Shown here: positions 1-9,405 of the stretch, piece by piece | How positions within the stretch are numbered: the stretch's first letter is position 1 | Layout: each line of letters opens with the position of its first letter | Source: Nocardiopsis suaedae | GTDB taxonomy: Bacteria > Actinomycetota > Actinomycetes > Streptosporangiales > Streptosporangiaceae | Length of the DNA stretch: 64,000 bases | Direction: 5' to 3' | Assembly: GCF_027706745.1 (NCBI RefSeq) | Contig: NZ_JAQFWP010000003.1 | Coordinates: 124,001 to 188,000 of the forward strand | Position numbers and translations under genes: made by a program | The notes under the pieces: generated by a model | The model's input: only the letters and a program-made list of their open reading frames with translations | What the model was told of the DNA's origin: nothing | Databases searched by the model: none

Positions 1-1
1 C

Positions 2-295
2 GCGGGCTTCCACGGAGCCGGACTCGCGACCGAGGACCCGGACAGCCCGCACCGGCTCGCGGACGGGATCACGGGCGAGCTGTACTTCGGCCACGCCGAC
101 GGCGACCCGGCCAACCCGCCCGAGCAGCAGGAGCGCCTCACCCGGGAGCTGGCCACGGCCGGGGTGCGCCACACGGCCGAGGTGTACACGGGCGCCGAGC
201 ACGGTTTCACGATGGCCGACACCGAGGCCTACGCCCCTGAGGCGACGGAACGCCACTGGAAGGCATTGCTGGACCTGTTCGCCCGCAACCTCTGA
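2..295 (+). CDS. dienelactone hydrolase family protein (C-terminal fragment)
   Basis: Only the last 97 residues are in the window; the start lies to the left. The reading frame is open from base 2 to a TGA. The segment GELYFGHADGD resembles the stretch around the acid residue of alpha/beta hydrolases, and YTGAEHGFTM matches the region around the catalytic His in the dienelactone hydrolase family. The nucleophile motif would be in the missing part. The family normally hydrolyses small esters or lactones in the cytoplasm, and the substrate cannot be told from this fragment. It precedes the CRISPR leader, and a GGAACC/GGTTCC hairpin (306-325) shortly after the stop may end its transcript. Confidence 0.7.
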   Translation, partial: AGFHGAGLATEDPDSPHRLADGITGELYFGHADGDPANPPEQQERLTRELATAGVRHTAEVYTGAEHGFTMADTEAYAPEATERHWKALLDLFARNL

Positions 296-399
296 AGGAG
301 GGCACGGAACCAGCCGAGCGGTTCCATGTGTGGGCCCCAGGGGATCGACCCCTGAACCCGTGGATGAGAAGACCGCTTCGACGATCGGTCGGTGGAGAG

Positions 400-548
400 G
401 CTATCGGGGGAGACGTTTGTGAAAGGCGAGATGATGAGCGAGCACCACCGTGGGGAATCCGGCCGGGGCCAAAGCGAGGTGTGCGTGGGGGAGAGCAAAG
501 TTGTCGAAAACAAGAGATTGCTTGGGTAGTCGCCCCAGGTCACCGAGC
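400..548 (+). promoter_or_regulatory. leader of CRISPR array 1
   Basis: This non-coding stretch lies immediately upstream of the first repeat and has a locally A-rich part (about 497-520), as leaders often do. Its last bases, CAGGTCACCGAG (536-547), are identical to bases 11447-11458 in front of array 2. A conserved leader-end motif is expected where Cas1-Cas2 inserts new spacers. I see no convincing -35/-10 pair, so the exact promoter position is unknown. Bases 296-399 hold only a weak hairpin. Confidence 0.6.
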
Positions 549-2102
549 CTGCTCCCCGCGCACGCGGGGCTGTTCCCGCCCCCGGCGTCGTCGGCGTCGT
601 GGTGCGCACCTGCTCCCCGCGCACGCGGGGCTGTTCCCCACGTCGCCGGCGAGCTCAAGAAGCTCCTCGACTGCTCCCCGCGCACGCGGGGCTGTTCCCT
701 TGGCGCCCTCCTCGCCCCCGTCCTCCTCCTTCTGCTCCCCGCGCACGCGGGGCTGTTCCCGCGTGCTGGCCGTCCATCCCGGCCGAAGACCACTGCTCCC
801 CGCGCACGCGGGGCTGTTCCCCCGCTGTCGTGGATCGAGGCCGCCGTCGACCCCTGCTCCCCGCGCACGCGGGGCTGTTCCCGAGGCGGTGACGGCGTGA
901 TGGGCCGCCACATCCTGCTCCCCGCGCACGCGGGGCTGTTCCCAGGTTCGCCCGGGACAGGGCGACGATGGCGTTCTGCTCCCCGCGCACGCGGGGCTGT
1001 TCCCCGGTAGTCCCGCTCGGGGATGAGCCAGTACCCCTGCTCCCCGCGCACGCGGGGCTGTTCCCACACCGTCGGCGACCTCCACCGCCACGTCCAGCTG
1101 CTCCCCGCGCACGCGGGGCTGTTCCCGCTGGGGGGTCGAAGGCGGCATTCAGAGAGCCTGCTCCCCGCGCACGCGGGGCTGTTCCCGAGTCGGTGCTCAC
1201 CGCCGGGTTCACCGGCGACTGCTCCCCGCGCACGCGGGGCTGTTCCCCCGCCGCCACGACGGCGAAGAGCTGAGCTTCACTGCTCCCCGCGCACGCGGGG
1301 CTGTTCCCTCCAGCTCCAGGGCGAAGGACTTGCTCAGGTCCTGCTCCCCGCGCACGCGGGGCTGTTCCCGTCGGCGGGCTTGGTCTCGACGACGCCGCCG
1401 GCTGCTCCCCGCGCACGCGGGGCTGTTCCCGCTCGGGCCCAACGAGGGCGCGATCGGGTGGCCTGCTCCCCGCGCACGCGGGGCTGTTCCCACCGCAGCC
1501 CTCGCCGCGATCACGCGCGCCCTCTGCTCCCCGCGCACGCGGGGCTGTTCCCTCGCGCTTGGTGCGCCTGCGGCCGGGGATGTCCTGCTCCCCGCGCACG
1601 CGGGGCTGTTCCCGACCGCAACGCGATCCGCCGCTGCTCCACCGACTGCTCCCCGCGCACGCGGGGCTGTTCCCCGCCTGAACCGGTCGCGGCGGTCGGC
1701 CACCTCCTGCTCCCCGCGCACGCGGGGCTGTTCCCCCAAACCTCAGAACGGAGAGCACCACATGTGCCTGCTCCCCGCGCACGCGGGGCTGTTCCCCCCA
1801 TCACCGCGCTTAAGTGGCGCAAGGGCTCCTGCCTCCCCGCGCACGCGGGGCTGTTCCCTCAACAGTGTGTGAGCTGCGAAAAAGCGTCCGCTGCTCCCCG
1901 CGCACGCGGGGCTGTTCCCAGCCGCACCGACTGCCGCACGAGGGCGTTGGGCTGCTCCCCGCGCACGCGGGGCTGTTCCCGACCTGGGGTGCCGATCAAC
2001 GGCCCAACCCTGCTGCTCCCCGCGCACGCGGGGCTGTTCCCTTCGCGACCCGCAGCCTGATCTCGGAGGCGAGCTGCTCCCCGCGCACGCGGGGCTACTA
2101 CG
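549..2102 (+). CRISPR. CRISPR array 1, type I-E, 26 repeats / 25 spacers
   Basis: A 29-nt repeat (starts CTGCTCCCC, ends GCTGTTCCC, with a CCCCGCG/CGCGGGG hairpin in the middle) recurs every 61 bp, giving 32-nt spacers. Repeats start at 549, 610, 671, 732, 793, 854, 915, 976, 1037, 1098, 1158, 1219, 1280, 1341, 1402, 1463, 1524, 1585, 1646, 1707, 1768, 1829, 1891, 1952, 2013 and 2074. The spacer before 1158 is 31 nt. The repeat at 1829 has one extra C and is 30 nt long. The last repeat (2074) is degenerate at its 3' end, so the leader is on the left and transcription is on the + strand. The first base of the repeat is always C. No two spacers looked alike by eye. Confidence 0.98.
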
Positions 2103-2210
2103 CCGATGCCATCGGGATGCCTCTCCGTGACGGGCTTGCGAGAGTGGCCGGATACGGACAGTCAGGACAACTGCGGCTTGTGGTGTGCCCCGGTGCGCTT
2201 GAATCTCCCC

Positions 2211-5108
2211 ATGCCCTACGAGGAGTACGCTCACGACCTAAGCGCTCCCCTGAGCGCTGCAGCACGGGCGGTGTGGGCCAAGCACGACTGGGACTCCGGC
2301 GGCTGGCTGCCACTGTGGCGGCACATGGGCGACAGCGCGGGAACGGCGGCCTACCTCTGGGACGAGTGGCTCCCACCCCAGGTGCGCGCCCGCATCAGTG
2401 AGGCCCTGCCCGGTGGTGAGGCCGACGGGCGGCGGCTGGCGGTCTGGCTCGCGATGGTGCACGACATCGGCAAGGCCACCCCGGCGTTCGCCTGCCAGGT
2501 CGAAGGGCTGGCCGAGGCCATGCGCTCGCACGGCCTGAAGATGCCTTCGGTCGCGCAGATGGGCAAAGACCGTTCACTCGCCCCCCACGGGATGGCCGGG
2601 CAACTCCTCCTCGTGGCCTGGCTCCAGGAGAACGGGTGGCCCAAGCGGGCCGCTCAGCAGTTCGGGGCTGTCGTCGGCGGCCACCACGGCGTGCCTCCCA
2701 GCGACGCAGACCTCCAAGACGCCCTGGCCCACCCGGAACTGCTGTTCGGGCCGACGGGCACCGACACGTGGCAGCGGGTCCAGCGCGAGCTCCTCGACAC
2801 GGCCGCATCCGCCTGCCAGATTCGCGAACACCTGGACGCCTGGTCGTCGGTGAAACTGCCGCAGCCGCCCCAGGTGCTGTTCAGCGCGCTGGTGATCGTC
2901 AGTGACTGGATCGCCTCCAACGCCGCCCTGTTCCCCTACTTCCAGCAGGCGGGCTCCGCTGCCGACGGACGCGTCTCCCGTGCCCTGCAGCGGCTTGGCC
3001 TGAGGGGGCGCTGGCGCCCCCAGCGTCCGCAGGGCAGTGCCCAGGAGGTGTTCGCCGCGCGCTTCTCCTGGGACGAGGGCACTCGGGTCCGGCCGGTCCA
3101 GGAGGCCGCGCTCGCTGCCGCGCGGGGCATGGACGAGCCGGGCATGCTCGTCATCGAAGCGCCGATGGGGGAGGGCAAGACCGAGGCCGCTCTGGTGGCC
3201 GCCGAGGACCTGGCCGCGGTGTCCGGAGCGGGCGGCTGCTTCGTCGCGCTCCCGACCATGGCGACCAGCAACGCCATGTTCTCGCGCCTGGCCGACTGGG
3301 CCGGCTCGCTGCAGGGCCTCGACGGTTCGGCGTCGGTGTTCCTGGCGCACTCGAAGGCGGCCCTCAACGACGACTACGCCGGCCTGCCGTTCGCCGGGGT
3401 GGAATCCGCCGACAACATCGAACGCGACGCCGCCGAGGGACCAGGCGGCGGACTGGCCGCCCACTGGTGGCTGCGGGGCCGCAAGAAGGGGATGCTCTCG
3501 GACTTCGCGGCCGGGACGATCGATCAGCTCCTCTTCGCGGGCCTGAAGAGCCGCCACCTGGCGCTGCGGCACCTGGCCGTGGCGGGCAAGGTCGTGGTGG
3601 TCGACGAGGCGCACGCCTACGACACCTACATGAACACCTACCTGGACACCGTCCTGTCCTGGTTGGGTGCCTACCGGGTCCCGGTGGTGGTCCTGTCGGC
3701 GACGCTTCCGGCGCGCCGCCGCAGGGAGCTGGCCGAGGCCTACTGCCAGGCCCGGCGCGGTTCGGCCGAGTTCGATGCGGTCGAGAAGGCGCAGGGGTAT
3801 CCGCTCCTGACCAGTGCCGTGCCCGGGAAGGCGCCGCGTGTGGAGGCCGTGGAGGCTTCGGGGCGCAGGACCGAGGTCCGGATCGAACTCCTCGACGATG
3901 ACCTGGACGTCCTGGCCCGTCGGCTTGAGAGCGAGCTGGCCGGGGGCGGCTGCGCGCTGGTCGTGTGCAACACCGTCAGGCGGGTCCATGCCGCCGCCCG
4001 GGTGCTGCGTGACCGGTTCGCCGGAACGGACGTCGGGGTCACCGTCGCGCACGCGCGCTTCGCCGACCTGGACCGGGCGGACAAGGACCGGGAGTTGCTG
4101 GCGGTCTTCGGGCCGCCGGCCAAGGTCGCCGAACTCGGCGGACGGCGCCCCGAACACCCCCGCATCGTGGTCGCCAGCCAGGTGGCCGAGCAGTCCCTGG
4201 ACATCGACTTCGACCTGCTGGTCACCGATCTGGCCCCTGTCGACCTGATGCTGCAGCGCATGGGCCGCCTGCACCGCCACCTGCGCGGTGAGGGCCAGTG
4301 CGAGCGCCCCGAGAGGCTGCGCACGGCCCGCTGCCTGATCACCGGAGCCGCCTGGGCGAAGCAGCCGCCCGAGCCGGATTCGGGGTCGCAGTTCGTCTAC
4401 CGCCCCTCCCCCTTGCTGCGTGCGGCCGCGGCGCTCGATCCCCTCCTCCAGGCCGGCGACGGCCAAGGCTCCGCTGGCGGGTCGGTGGTCCTGCCCGACG
4501 ACATCGACCGCCTGGTCCAGGGCGCCTACGGACCTGATCCGATCGGTCCCCCCGAGTGGCAAGAAGAGCTGGAACAGGCGCGGGAGTCGCACGAGGTCGA
4601 GCAGGCGGCCAAGGCCGAGGAGGCACGCGCGTTCCTGCTCGGCGCGCCCGCACGGGCGGGGCGCTCGCTCATCGGGTGGGTCCAGGCCGGGGTCGGGGAC
4701 GCCGACGACAGCCCGCGGGGCCGGGCGCAGGTGCGCGACGCGGGGGAGAGCCTGGAGGTGCTGCTGTTGCGGCGGCGTGCGGACGGCGTGCTCACGACCC
4801 TTCCCGGCCTGGGGGAGGGCAGGGGCGGCATCGAGCTTCCCACCGACTTCGCCCCGTCCGAGGAGGCCGGGCGCATCGCCGCCGCCAGCGCGGTGCGCCT
4901 GCCCTTCCCGCTGGTCGCCCCCTGGGTGATCGACCGGGTCATCGGGGAGCTGGAGCAGAACCTCTTCCCGGCCTGGCAGGACAAGGACGCCCACTGGGTG
5001 GCCGGAGAGCTCCTTCTCATCCTCGACGAGGACTGTCGGACCCGGTTGGCAGGCTTCGACGTGCACTACTCCCACGAGGACGGTCTCGAGGTGGCCGATG
5101 CCCACTGA
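2211..5108 (+). CDS. cas3: CRISPR-associated helicase/nuclease Cas3 (type I-E)
   Basis: A single-chain Cas3 of about 965 residues with an N-terminal HD nuclease and a C-terminal SF2 helicase. Visible motifs are HDIGK near residue 84, GGHHG and SDWIASN (HD domain), Walker A GEGKTEA near 320, DEAH near 464, SATLP, and the motif VI region QRMGRLHRH near 680. After Cascade forms an R-loop, Cas3 nicks and unwinds the target DNA. It is the first gene after array 1. I chose the ATG at 2211 (MPYEEYAHDL) because the frame upstream runs into the array and the 35 extra residues do not look like Cas3. No clear Shine-Dalgarno precedes it, and GTG 2193 is an alternative. It overlaps casA by 11 bp. Confidence 0.95.
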   Translation: MPYEEYAHDLSAPLSAAARAVWAKHDWDSGGWLPLWRHMGDSAGTAAYLWDEWLPPQVRARISEALPGGEADGRRLAVWLAMVHDIGKATPAFACQVEGLAEAMRSHGLKMPSVAQMGKDRSLAPHGMAGQLLLVAWLQENGWPKRAAQQFGAVVGGHHGVPPSDADLQDALAHPELLFGPTGTDTWQRVQRELLDTAASACQIREHLDAWSSVKLPQPPQVLFSALVIVSDWIASNAALFPYFQQAGSAADGRVSRALQRLGLRGRWRPQRPQGSAQEVFAARFSWDEGTRVRPVQEAALAAARGMDEPGMLVIEAPMGEGKTEAALVAAEDLAAVSGAGGCFVALPTMATSNAMFSRLADWAGSLQGLDGSASVFLAHSKAALNDDYAGLPFAGVESADNIERDAAEGPGGGLAAHWWLRGRKKGMLSDFAAGTIDQLLFAGLKSRHLALRHLAVAGKVVVVDEAHAYDTYMNTYLDTVLSWLGAYRVPVVVLSATLPARRRRELAEAYCQARRGSAEFDAVEKAQGYPLLTSAVPGKAPRVEAVEASGRRTEVRIELLDDDLDVLARRLESELAGGGCALVVCNTVRRVHAAARVLRDRFAGTDVGVTVAHARFADLDRADKDRELLAVFGPPAKVAELGGRRPEHPRIVVASQVAEQSLDIDFDLLVTDLAPVDLMLQRMGRLHRHLRGEGQCERPERLRTARCLITGAAWAKQPPEPDSGSQFVYRPSPLLRAAAALDPLLQAGDGQGSAGGSVVLPDDIDRLVQGAYGPDPIGPPEWQEELEQARESHEVEQAAKAEEARAFLLGAPARAGRSLIGWVQAGVGDADDSPRGRAQVRDAGESLEVLLLRRRADGVLTTLPGLGEGRGGIELPTDFAPSEEAGRIAAASAVRLPFPLVAPWVIDRVIGELEQNLFPAWQDKDAHWVAGELLLILDEDCRTRLAGFDVHYSHEDGLEVADAH

Positions 5109-6759
5109 CGGCGGCGCAACAGGCTTCGACCTGACCGAGCGCCCCTGGATCCCGGTGCGCAGGCGCGACGGCAGCGAAGCCGAGCTGACCTTGACCGAGG
5201 TCTTCGAGGGCGCCGACAGCGGCCCGAACGGCATCCGCCGCATCGTGGGCGACCTTCCCACCCAGGAATTCGCCCTGCTGCGCCTGCTGCTGGCCGTCCT
5301 GCACGACGCCCTCGACGGGCCCGCCGGCGTGGGGGAGTGGCAGGAGCTGTGGGAGGCCAAGGAGCTACCCGTCCAGCAGATCCGCGACTACCTCGGCCGA
5401 CACCGCGACCGATTCGACCTGCTGCACCCCAAGGCCCCCTTCATGCAGGTCGCCGACCTGCACACGGCCAAGAACGAGTTCTTTCCCCTGGACCGGATCG
5501 TCGCCGACGTGCCCAACGGGGCCCCGTTCTTCACCATGCGGGCCCGCGGCGCCCGGCGGCTGGGATTCGCCGAAGCGGCGCGCTGGCTCGTGCACGCCCA
5601 CGCCTACGACCCCTCCGGTATCAAGTCCGGAGCCGTGGGAGACGCGCGGGTGAAGAACGGCAAGGGCTATCCCCAGGGCGTCGGGTGGGCCGGGAACCTC
5701 GGCGGGGTCTTCCTGGAAGGCCGGGACCTGCGCGAGACGCTGCTGCTCAACCTCATCGCCTTCGACTCCGACATCCGCACCGACGACCAGGACCGCCCGG
5801 CGTGGGCCCTCCCGCCCACCGGGGCGGCGGCACTGCGCGGCGCCGAGCAGGTCTACCGCCCCTACGGCCTGCGCGACCTGTACACCTGGCAGGGCCGCCG
5901 CATCCGCCTCTTCGCCGACGACGACGGGGTCCACGGGGTCCTGCTGTGCTACGGCGACCCGCTGGACGCGCCCAACCAGCACCACCGCGAACCGATGACC
6001 GCCTGGCGGCGCAGCCCGGCCCAGGAGAAGAAGCTGGGAAAGAACCAGGTCTATATGCCTGCCGAGCACGACCCGGCCCGAAGCGCCTGGCGGGGCCTGG
6101 AATCGCTGCTGCAGGGCCGGGCCGGGCGCCAGCGGGGCGAGGCCGCCGAGCGCCTGCGCCCCGGCGTCGTGGAATGGGCCGCCCACCTGGCCAACGACGG
6201 GGCGCTCTCCGAGGACCATCCCGTGTCCGTGCGCACCGTAGGGGCCAAGTACGGGACCCAGCAGTCGGTCATCGACGAGGTGACCGACGACAGGGTCAAC
6301 CTGCGCATCACCCTGCTGGCCCGCCGCTCCGCGCAGCTGCGTCAGGCCGCCATCGACGCCGCTGCGGACGCCGATCAGGCGGTCTTCGCCCTGGGGAACC
6401 TGGCCACCGGTATCGCCCGTGCGGCGGGCCTGGACACCGAGGCCCCGCGCGCGCAGGCCCGGGACCGGGGCTTCGGCGAACTCGACCACCTGTTCCGGGT
6501 GTGGCTGGCGGGGCTGGCCTCCGATTCCTCTCCACAGGAGGAGCGGCGGAAATGGCAGCGCCAGGTGCGCCGAGCCATCGCCTCGGTCGGCCGCGAACTG
6601 GTCGACGCGGCCGGGGAGCGGGCGTGGAGCGGCCGGATCATCGAGACCGACAAGGGCGATGAGCTGTGGCTGACCGCCGGGCGTGCCGAGCGGCGGTTCC
6701 ACTACGAGCTCGCCACGGCCCTGCCCCTGACCCAGGAACCCGACGAGCCCGGAGACTGA
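5098..6759 (+). CDS. casA: Cascade large subunit Cas8e (CasA/Cse1)
   Basis: A 553-residue protein, close to the usual 500-560 for Cse1. It starts MPTDGGATGFDLTERPWIPV, and the FDLTERPWIPV opening is characteristic of the Cse1 family. Further family-like stretches are LLHPKAPFMQV near residue 110 and the GGVFLEGRDLRETLLLNL segment near 205. The large subunit recognises the PAM and recruits Cas3 to the target. The ATG lies inside the end of cas3 (ATGCCCACTGA), so translation is probably coupled. The gene order cas3-casA-casB-casC-casD-casE-cas1-cas2 is the standard I-E order. Confidence 0.95.
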   Translation: MPTDGGATGFDLTERPWIPVRRRDGSEAELTLTEVFEGADSGPNGIRRIVGDLPTQEFALLRLLLAVLHDALDGPAGVGEWQELWEAKELPVQQIRDYLGRHRDRFDLLHPKAPFMQVADLHTAKNEFFPLDRIVADVPNGAPFFTMRARGARRLGFAEAARWLVHAHAYDPSGIKSGAVGDARVKNGKGYPQGVGWAGNLGGVFLEGRDLRETLLLNLIAFDSDIRTDDQDRPAWALPPTGAAALRGAEQVYRPYGLRDLYTWQGRRIRLFADDDGVHGVLLCYGDPLDAPNQHHREPMTAWRRSPAQEKKLGKNQVYMPAEHDPARSAWRGLESLLQGRAGRQRGEAAERLRPGVVEWAAHLANDGALSEDHPVSVRTVGAKYGTQQSVIDEVTDDRVNLRITLLARRSAQLRQAAIDAAADADQAVFALGNLATGIARAAGLDTEAPRAQARDRGFGELDHLFRVWLAGLASDSSPQEERRKWQRQVRRAIASVGRELVDAAGERAWSGRIIETDKGDELWLTAGRAERRFHYELATALPLTQEPDEPGD

Positions 6760-6761
6760 TC

Positions 6762-7511
6762 GTGGAGCCCACGACCGAGACGACAGAACCAGCAGGAGGA
6801 GGCGTACCAGGGGCCGCGGAGCGGAAGGAGCTCACCGGCTTCGGCCAGGCCGTCCACGGCCAACTCCTATGGCTCCAGCGGGGCTATGTGAGCGACCCCG
6901 ACGACCCGATGGCCGTGCAGGTACTCGCCGGGCTGCGCCCCGGCGCGGGCCGCCTCCCCGAGGACCTCCCCCGGCTCCTGGGGTACGACTACGGCCTGCA
7001 CGAGGTGTGGCTCGACGACGACATTCCCATCCGCGCCGCGCACATCGCGCTGAGCCTGTACGCCGTGCACCAGCAGTCCCTTCGCAGCGCGGACCTGCGG
7101 ATGTACAAGTGGGCCGCCCCTAAGCCGGAGGGGCGCCCCACTGTCCGCCACAACCTTGGGTGGGCCGTGCGTGCGCTCATGGACCAGGCGCCCTCCGAGC
7201 CTGAGCCCGACGCCGGTGCCGACGGCCGGCAGCGGAAGGCAGGACCGGTCTCGATCCATGACCCGGTGCGCCAGCGCTTCGTCCAGGCGGGCAAGGCCAC
7301 CAGCGCCAGGACCATGGCCGACCGCCTTCGCGGCCTCGTGGATCTGCTCCACCGTCACCGGGTCCCCCTGGACTACGCGCTCCTGGCCGAGCACATCCAC
7401 AAGGCCCAGCAGCCCGGCGGTATCGCCGAGGTCCGCCGCGCATGGAACTTCGGGTTCAACTCCTACCGGGCACCCCGCACCACCGACGACACCGACAAGG
7501 ACGCCTCGTGA
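6762..7511 (+). CDS. casB: Cascade small subunit Cse2 (CasB)
   Basis: The predicted protein has 249 residues. The region LLWLQRGYVSDPDDPMAVQVLAGLRPGAG and the later AAHIALSLYAVHQQS block fit the helical Cse2 family, and position between casA and casC supports the call. The dimeric small subunit stabilises the displaced strand and the R-loop. I chose the GTG at 6762, two bases after the casA stop, because GGAG at 6751 gives a good ribosome-binding distance. The longer frame from 6666 would overlap casA with low-complexity Arg-rich sequence. The linker around residues 145-165 (EPEPDAGADGRQRK) is acidic and probably disordered. It overlaps casC by GTGA. Confidence 0.9.
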   Translation: MEPTTETTEPAGGGVPGAAERKELTGFGQAVHGQLLWLQRGYVSDPDDPMAVQVLAGLRPGAGRLPEDLPRLLGYDYGLHEVWLDDDIPIRAAHIALSLYAVHQQSLRSADLRMYKWAAPKPEGRPTVRHNLGWAVRALMDQAPSEPEPDAGADGRQRKAGPVSIHDPVRQRFVQAGKATSARTMADRLRGLVDLLHRHRVPLDYALLAEHIHKAQQPGGIAEVRRAWNFGFNSYRAPRTTDDTDKDAS

Positions 7512-8683
7512 GCCGAACCATCCTGGACGTGCACATTCTGCAGACCGTCCCGCCGAGCAACATCAACCGCGACGACACCGGCTCGCCCAAAGGGGCGGTC
7601 TACGGCGGTGTTCGCCGCGCAAGGGTCTCCAGCCAGGCATGGAAGCGCGCCACACGGGAGGCGTTCAACGGGGTCCTGCCCCCTGAGGAGCTGGGCACAC
7701 GCACCAAGCGCGTCGCCGAACTGGTCGCCGGGCGCATCGTGGAACTCGACGAGAGCATCGCCCAGGAGGAGGCCCTGGAGCTGGCCGCCGCGACGGTGAC
7801 CGCGGCCACCGTATCCAAGGTCGAGAAGCCCAAGCGCCGCAAGGGCGAGGAGGAGGACCGGGCCCCTGAATCCTCCTACCTGATGTTCCTCAGCGCGCGT
7901 CAGCGCGATGGCCTCGCCGAGCTGGCCGTGCAGGGGCGCGCCGACATCAAGGCCTTCCTCAAGGACGCGGAGAACAAGAAGCGCGCCAAGCAGATCGCCA
8001 ACACCGGCCATTCGGTCGACATCGCCCTGTTCGGCCGCATGGTCGCCGACTCCTCCGACATCAACGTCGATGCCTCGGCCCAGGTCGCCCACGCCATCAG
8101 CGTGCACGCCGCCGAGATCGAGGCCGACTACTACACCGCCGTCGACGACCGCCGCGAGGACGACGAGCCCGGCGCGGGAATGATCGGCACCGTCGAATTC
8201 AATGCCGCAACGCTCTACCGCTACGCCGCGGTCGACGTCGACCGGCTCGCCGCCAACCTCGGGGCCGGGATCCAGGAGGGCCGACCCGCCGCCGAACCGG
8301 TGCGCCGCGCGGTCGAGGCGTTCGTCCGCTGCTTCGTGGAGTCCATGCCCACCGGCAAGTCCAACACCTTCGCCAACCACAGCCTGCCGTCCGCTGTCAT
8401 CGTCAAGCTGCGCGACGCGCGCCCGATCAGCTTCGCCGGCGCGTTCGAGGACCCCGTCCCCCAGGACACCCCCGACGGGCAGGTCGGCCACGCCTGCGCC
8501 AAGCTCACCGAGCACATCGCCGAGATCGAGCGCGTCTACGGGGTGGCCGACGCCACGACCTGGCTCCTTCGCGTCGGAGAGGCCACCAAGCCCCTTGAGG
8601 CGCTGGGCACGGCATCCACGCTGGACCAGATGGTGGACGAGGTCGGACAGGCGGTGGCCGCCCGCATGGAGAACCCGGCATGA
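7508..8683 (+). CDS. casC: Cascade backbone subunit Cas7e (CasC/Cse4)
   Basis: A 391-residue protein starting MSRTILDVHILQTVPPSNIN, followed by GAVYGGVRRARVSSQAWKRATR, which is the hallmark N-terminus of Cas7e. Six copies normally coat the crRNA spacer. The segment SSYLMFLSARQRDGLAEL and the later GMIGTVEFNAATLYRYAAVDV also match the family. An insert rich in Lys and Glu (KPKRRKGEEEDRAPE, about residues 107-121) may be a flexible loop. The GTG at 7508 overlaps the casB stop (GTGA), and its own stop overlaps casD by ATGA, so translational coupling runs through the operon. Confidence 0.95.
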   Translation: MSRTILDVHILQTVPPSNINRDDTGSPKGAVYGGVRRARVSSQAWKRATREAFNGVLPPEELGTRTKRVAELVAGRIVELDESIAQEEALELAAATVTAATVSKVEKPKRRKGEEEDRAPESSYLMFLSARQRDGLAELAVQGRADIKAFLKDAENKKRAKQIANTGHSVDIALFGRMVADSSDINVDASAQVAHAISVHAAEIEADYYTAVDDRREDDEPGAGMIGTVEFNAATLYRYAAVDVDRLAANLGAGIQEGRPAAEPVRRAVEAFVRCFVESMPTGKSNTFANHSLPSAVIVKLRDARPISFAGAFEDPVPQDTPDGQVGHACAKLTEHIAEIERVYGVADATTWLLRVGEATKPLEALGTASTLDQMVDEVGQAVAARMENPA

Positions 8684-9405
8684 GCGTGCTCCTGCTGCAG
8701 CTCGCCGGTCCACTGCAGTCATGGGGTGCCGCGTCCCGCTTCGCCCGCCGCTCGACCGAGAACGCCCCCACCAAGAGCGGGCTTGTCGGTCTGCTCGCCG
8801 CCGCCCAGGGCCGCGAGCGCAGCGACGACGTCAGCGACCTGGCCGCCCTGCGCTTCGGGGTGCGCGTCGACCAGCCGGGTGTGCGGCTGCGCGACTTCCA
8901 GACCGCCCACCACGGCGACACCGGCGAGGCCATGCCGGTCTCCGACCGCTTCTACCTGGCCGACGCGGTCTTCCTCGCCGCGTTCGAAGGCGACCGGGCC
9001 CTGGTCGAGGAGCTGCACCAAACCCTTCGGGCACCGGTCTACCTGCCCTACCTGGGCCGCAGGTCGTGCCCCCCGGCACGCCCCATCCCCCAGGGCGCCG
9101 TCGAGGAGGACCTGGAGTCGGCCCTGGAGGCGCACCCGTGGCTGGCGGGCGAGTGGTACCAGCGTAAGCGCAAGAGGGAAGCGGAGGTGGAGCTGGGCGT
9201 GTGGACCGACGTGCGCAAAGGGCACACCGCCGACCACGAACAGCGCGACGTGCCCCTCAGCTTCGACCAGGACCACCGCCGCTACTCGATGCGCGGCGTG
9301 GAGTACACGACGGTTACCGTGCCCAACCCCCAGGCCACGCAGGCCGCGCCGCTCCAGGCCGCCCCCCTTGTCCACGAGCCCATGGACGCGTTGGGAGACG
9401 AGTGA
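8680..9405 (+). CDS. casD: Cascade subunit Cas5e (CasD)
   Basis: A 241-residue protein beginning MSVLLLQLAGPLQSWG, then TENAPTKSGLVGLLAAAQGRER, the typical Cas5e start with its Gly-rich turn. Cas5e binds the 5' handle of the crRNA and contacts Cas8e. The C-terminal half contains the RYSMRGVEYTTVTV strand region seen in the family. The ATG overlaps the casC stop by 4 bp. The casE start overlaps its TGA by one base. Confidence 0.93.
   Translation: MSVLLLQLAGPLQSWGAASRFARRSTENAPTKSGLVGLLAAAQGRERSDDVSDLAALRFGVRVDQPGVRLRDFQTAHHGDTGEAMPVSDRFYLADAVFLAAFEGDRALVEELHQTLRAPVYLPYLGRRSCPPARPIPQGAVEEDLESALEAHPWLAGEWYQRKRKREAEVELGVWTDVRKGHTADHEQRDVPLSFDQDHRRYSMRGVEYTTVTVPNPQATQAAPLQAAPLVHEPMDALGDE

Noticed and set aside
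229-2234. Several overlapping open frames rich in PRVRGEQ/PAHAGLFP-type repeats across array 1 (and similar at 11302-11770)
   Set aside because: They are caused by the 61-bp repeat period of the CRISPR arrays, which stays open in several frames. The translated repeats are the CRISPR repeat itself, not proteins.
2574-5360. A 928-codon open frame antisense to cas3
   Set aside because: A GC-rich shadow frame. Its translation has no recognisable family pattern and it lies wholly opposite a well-supported cas3.
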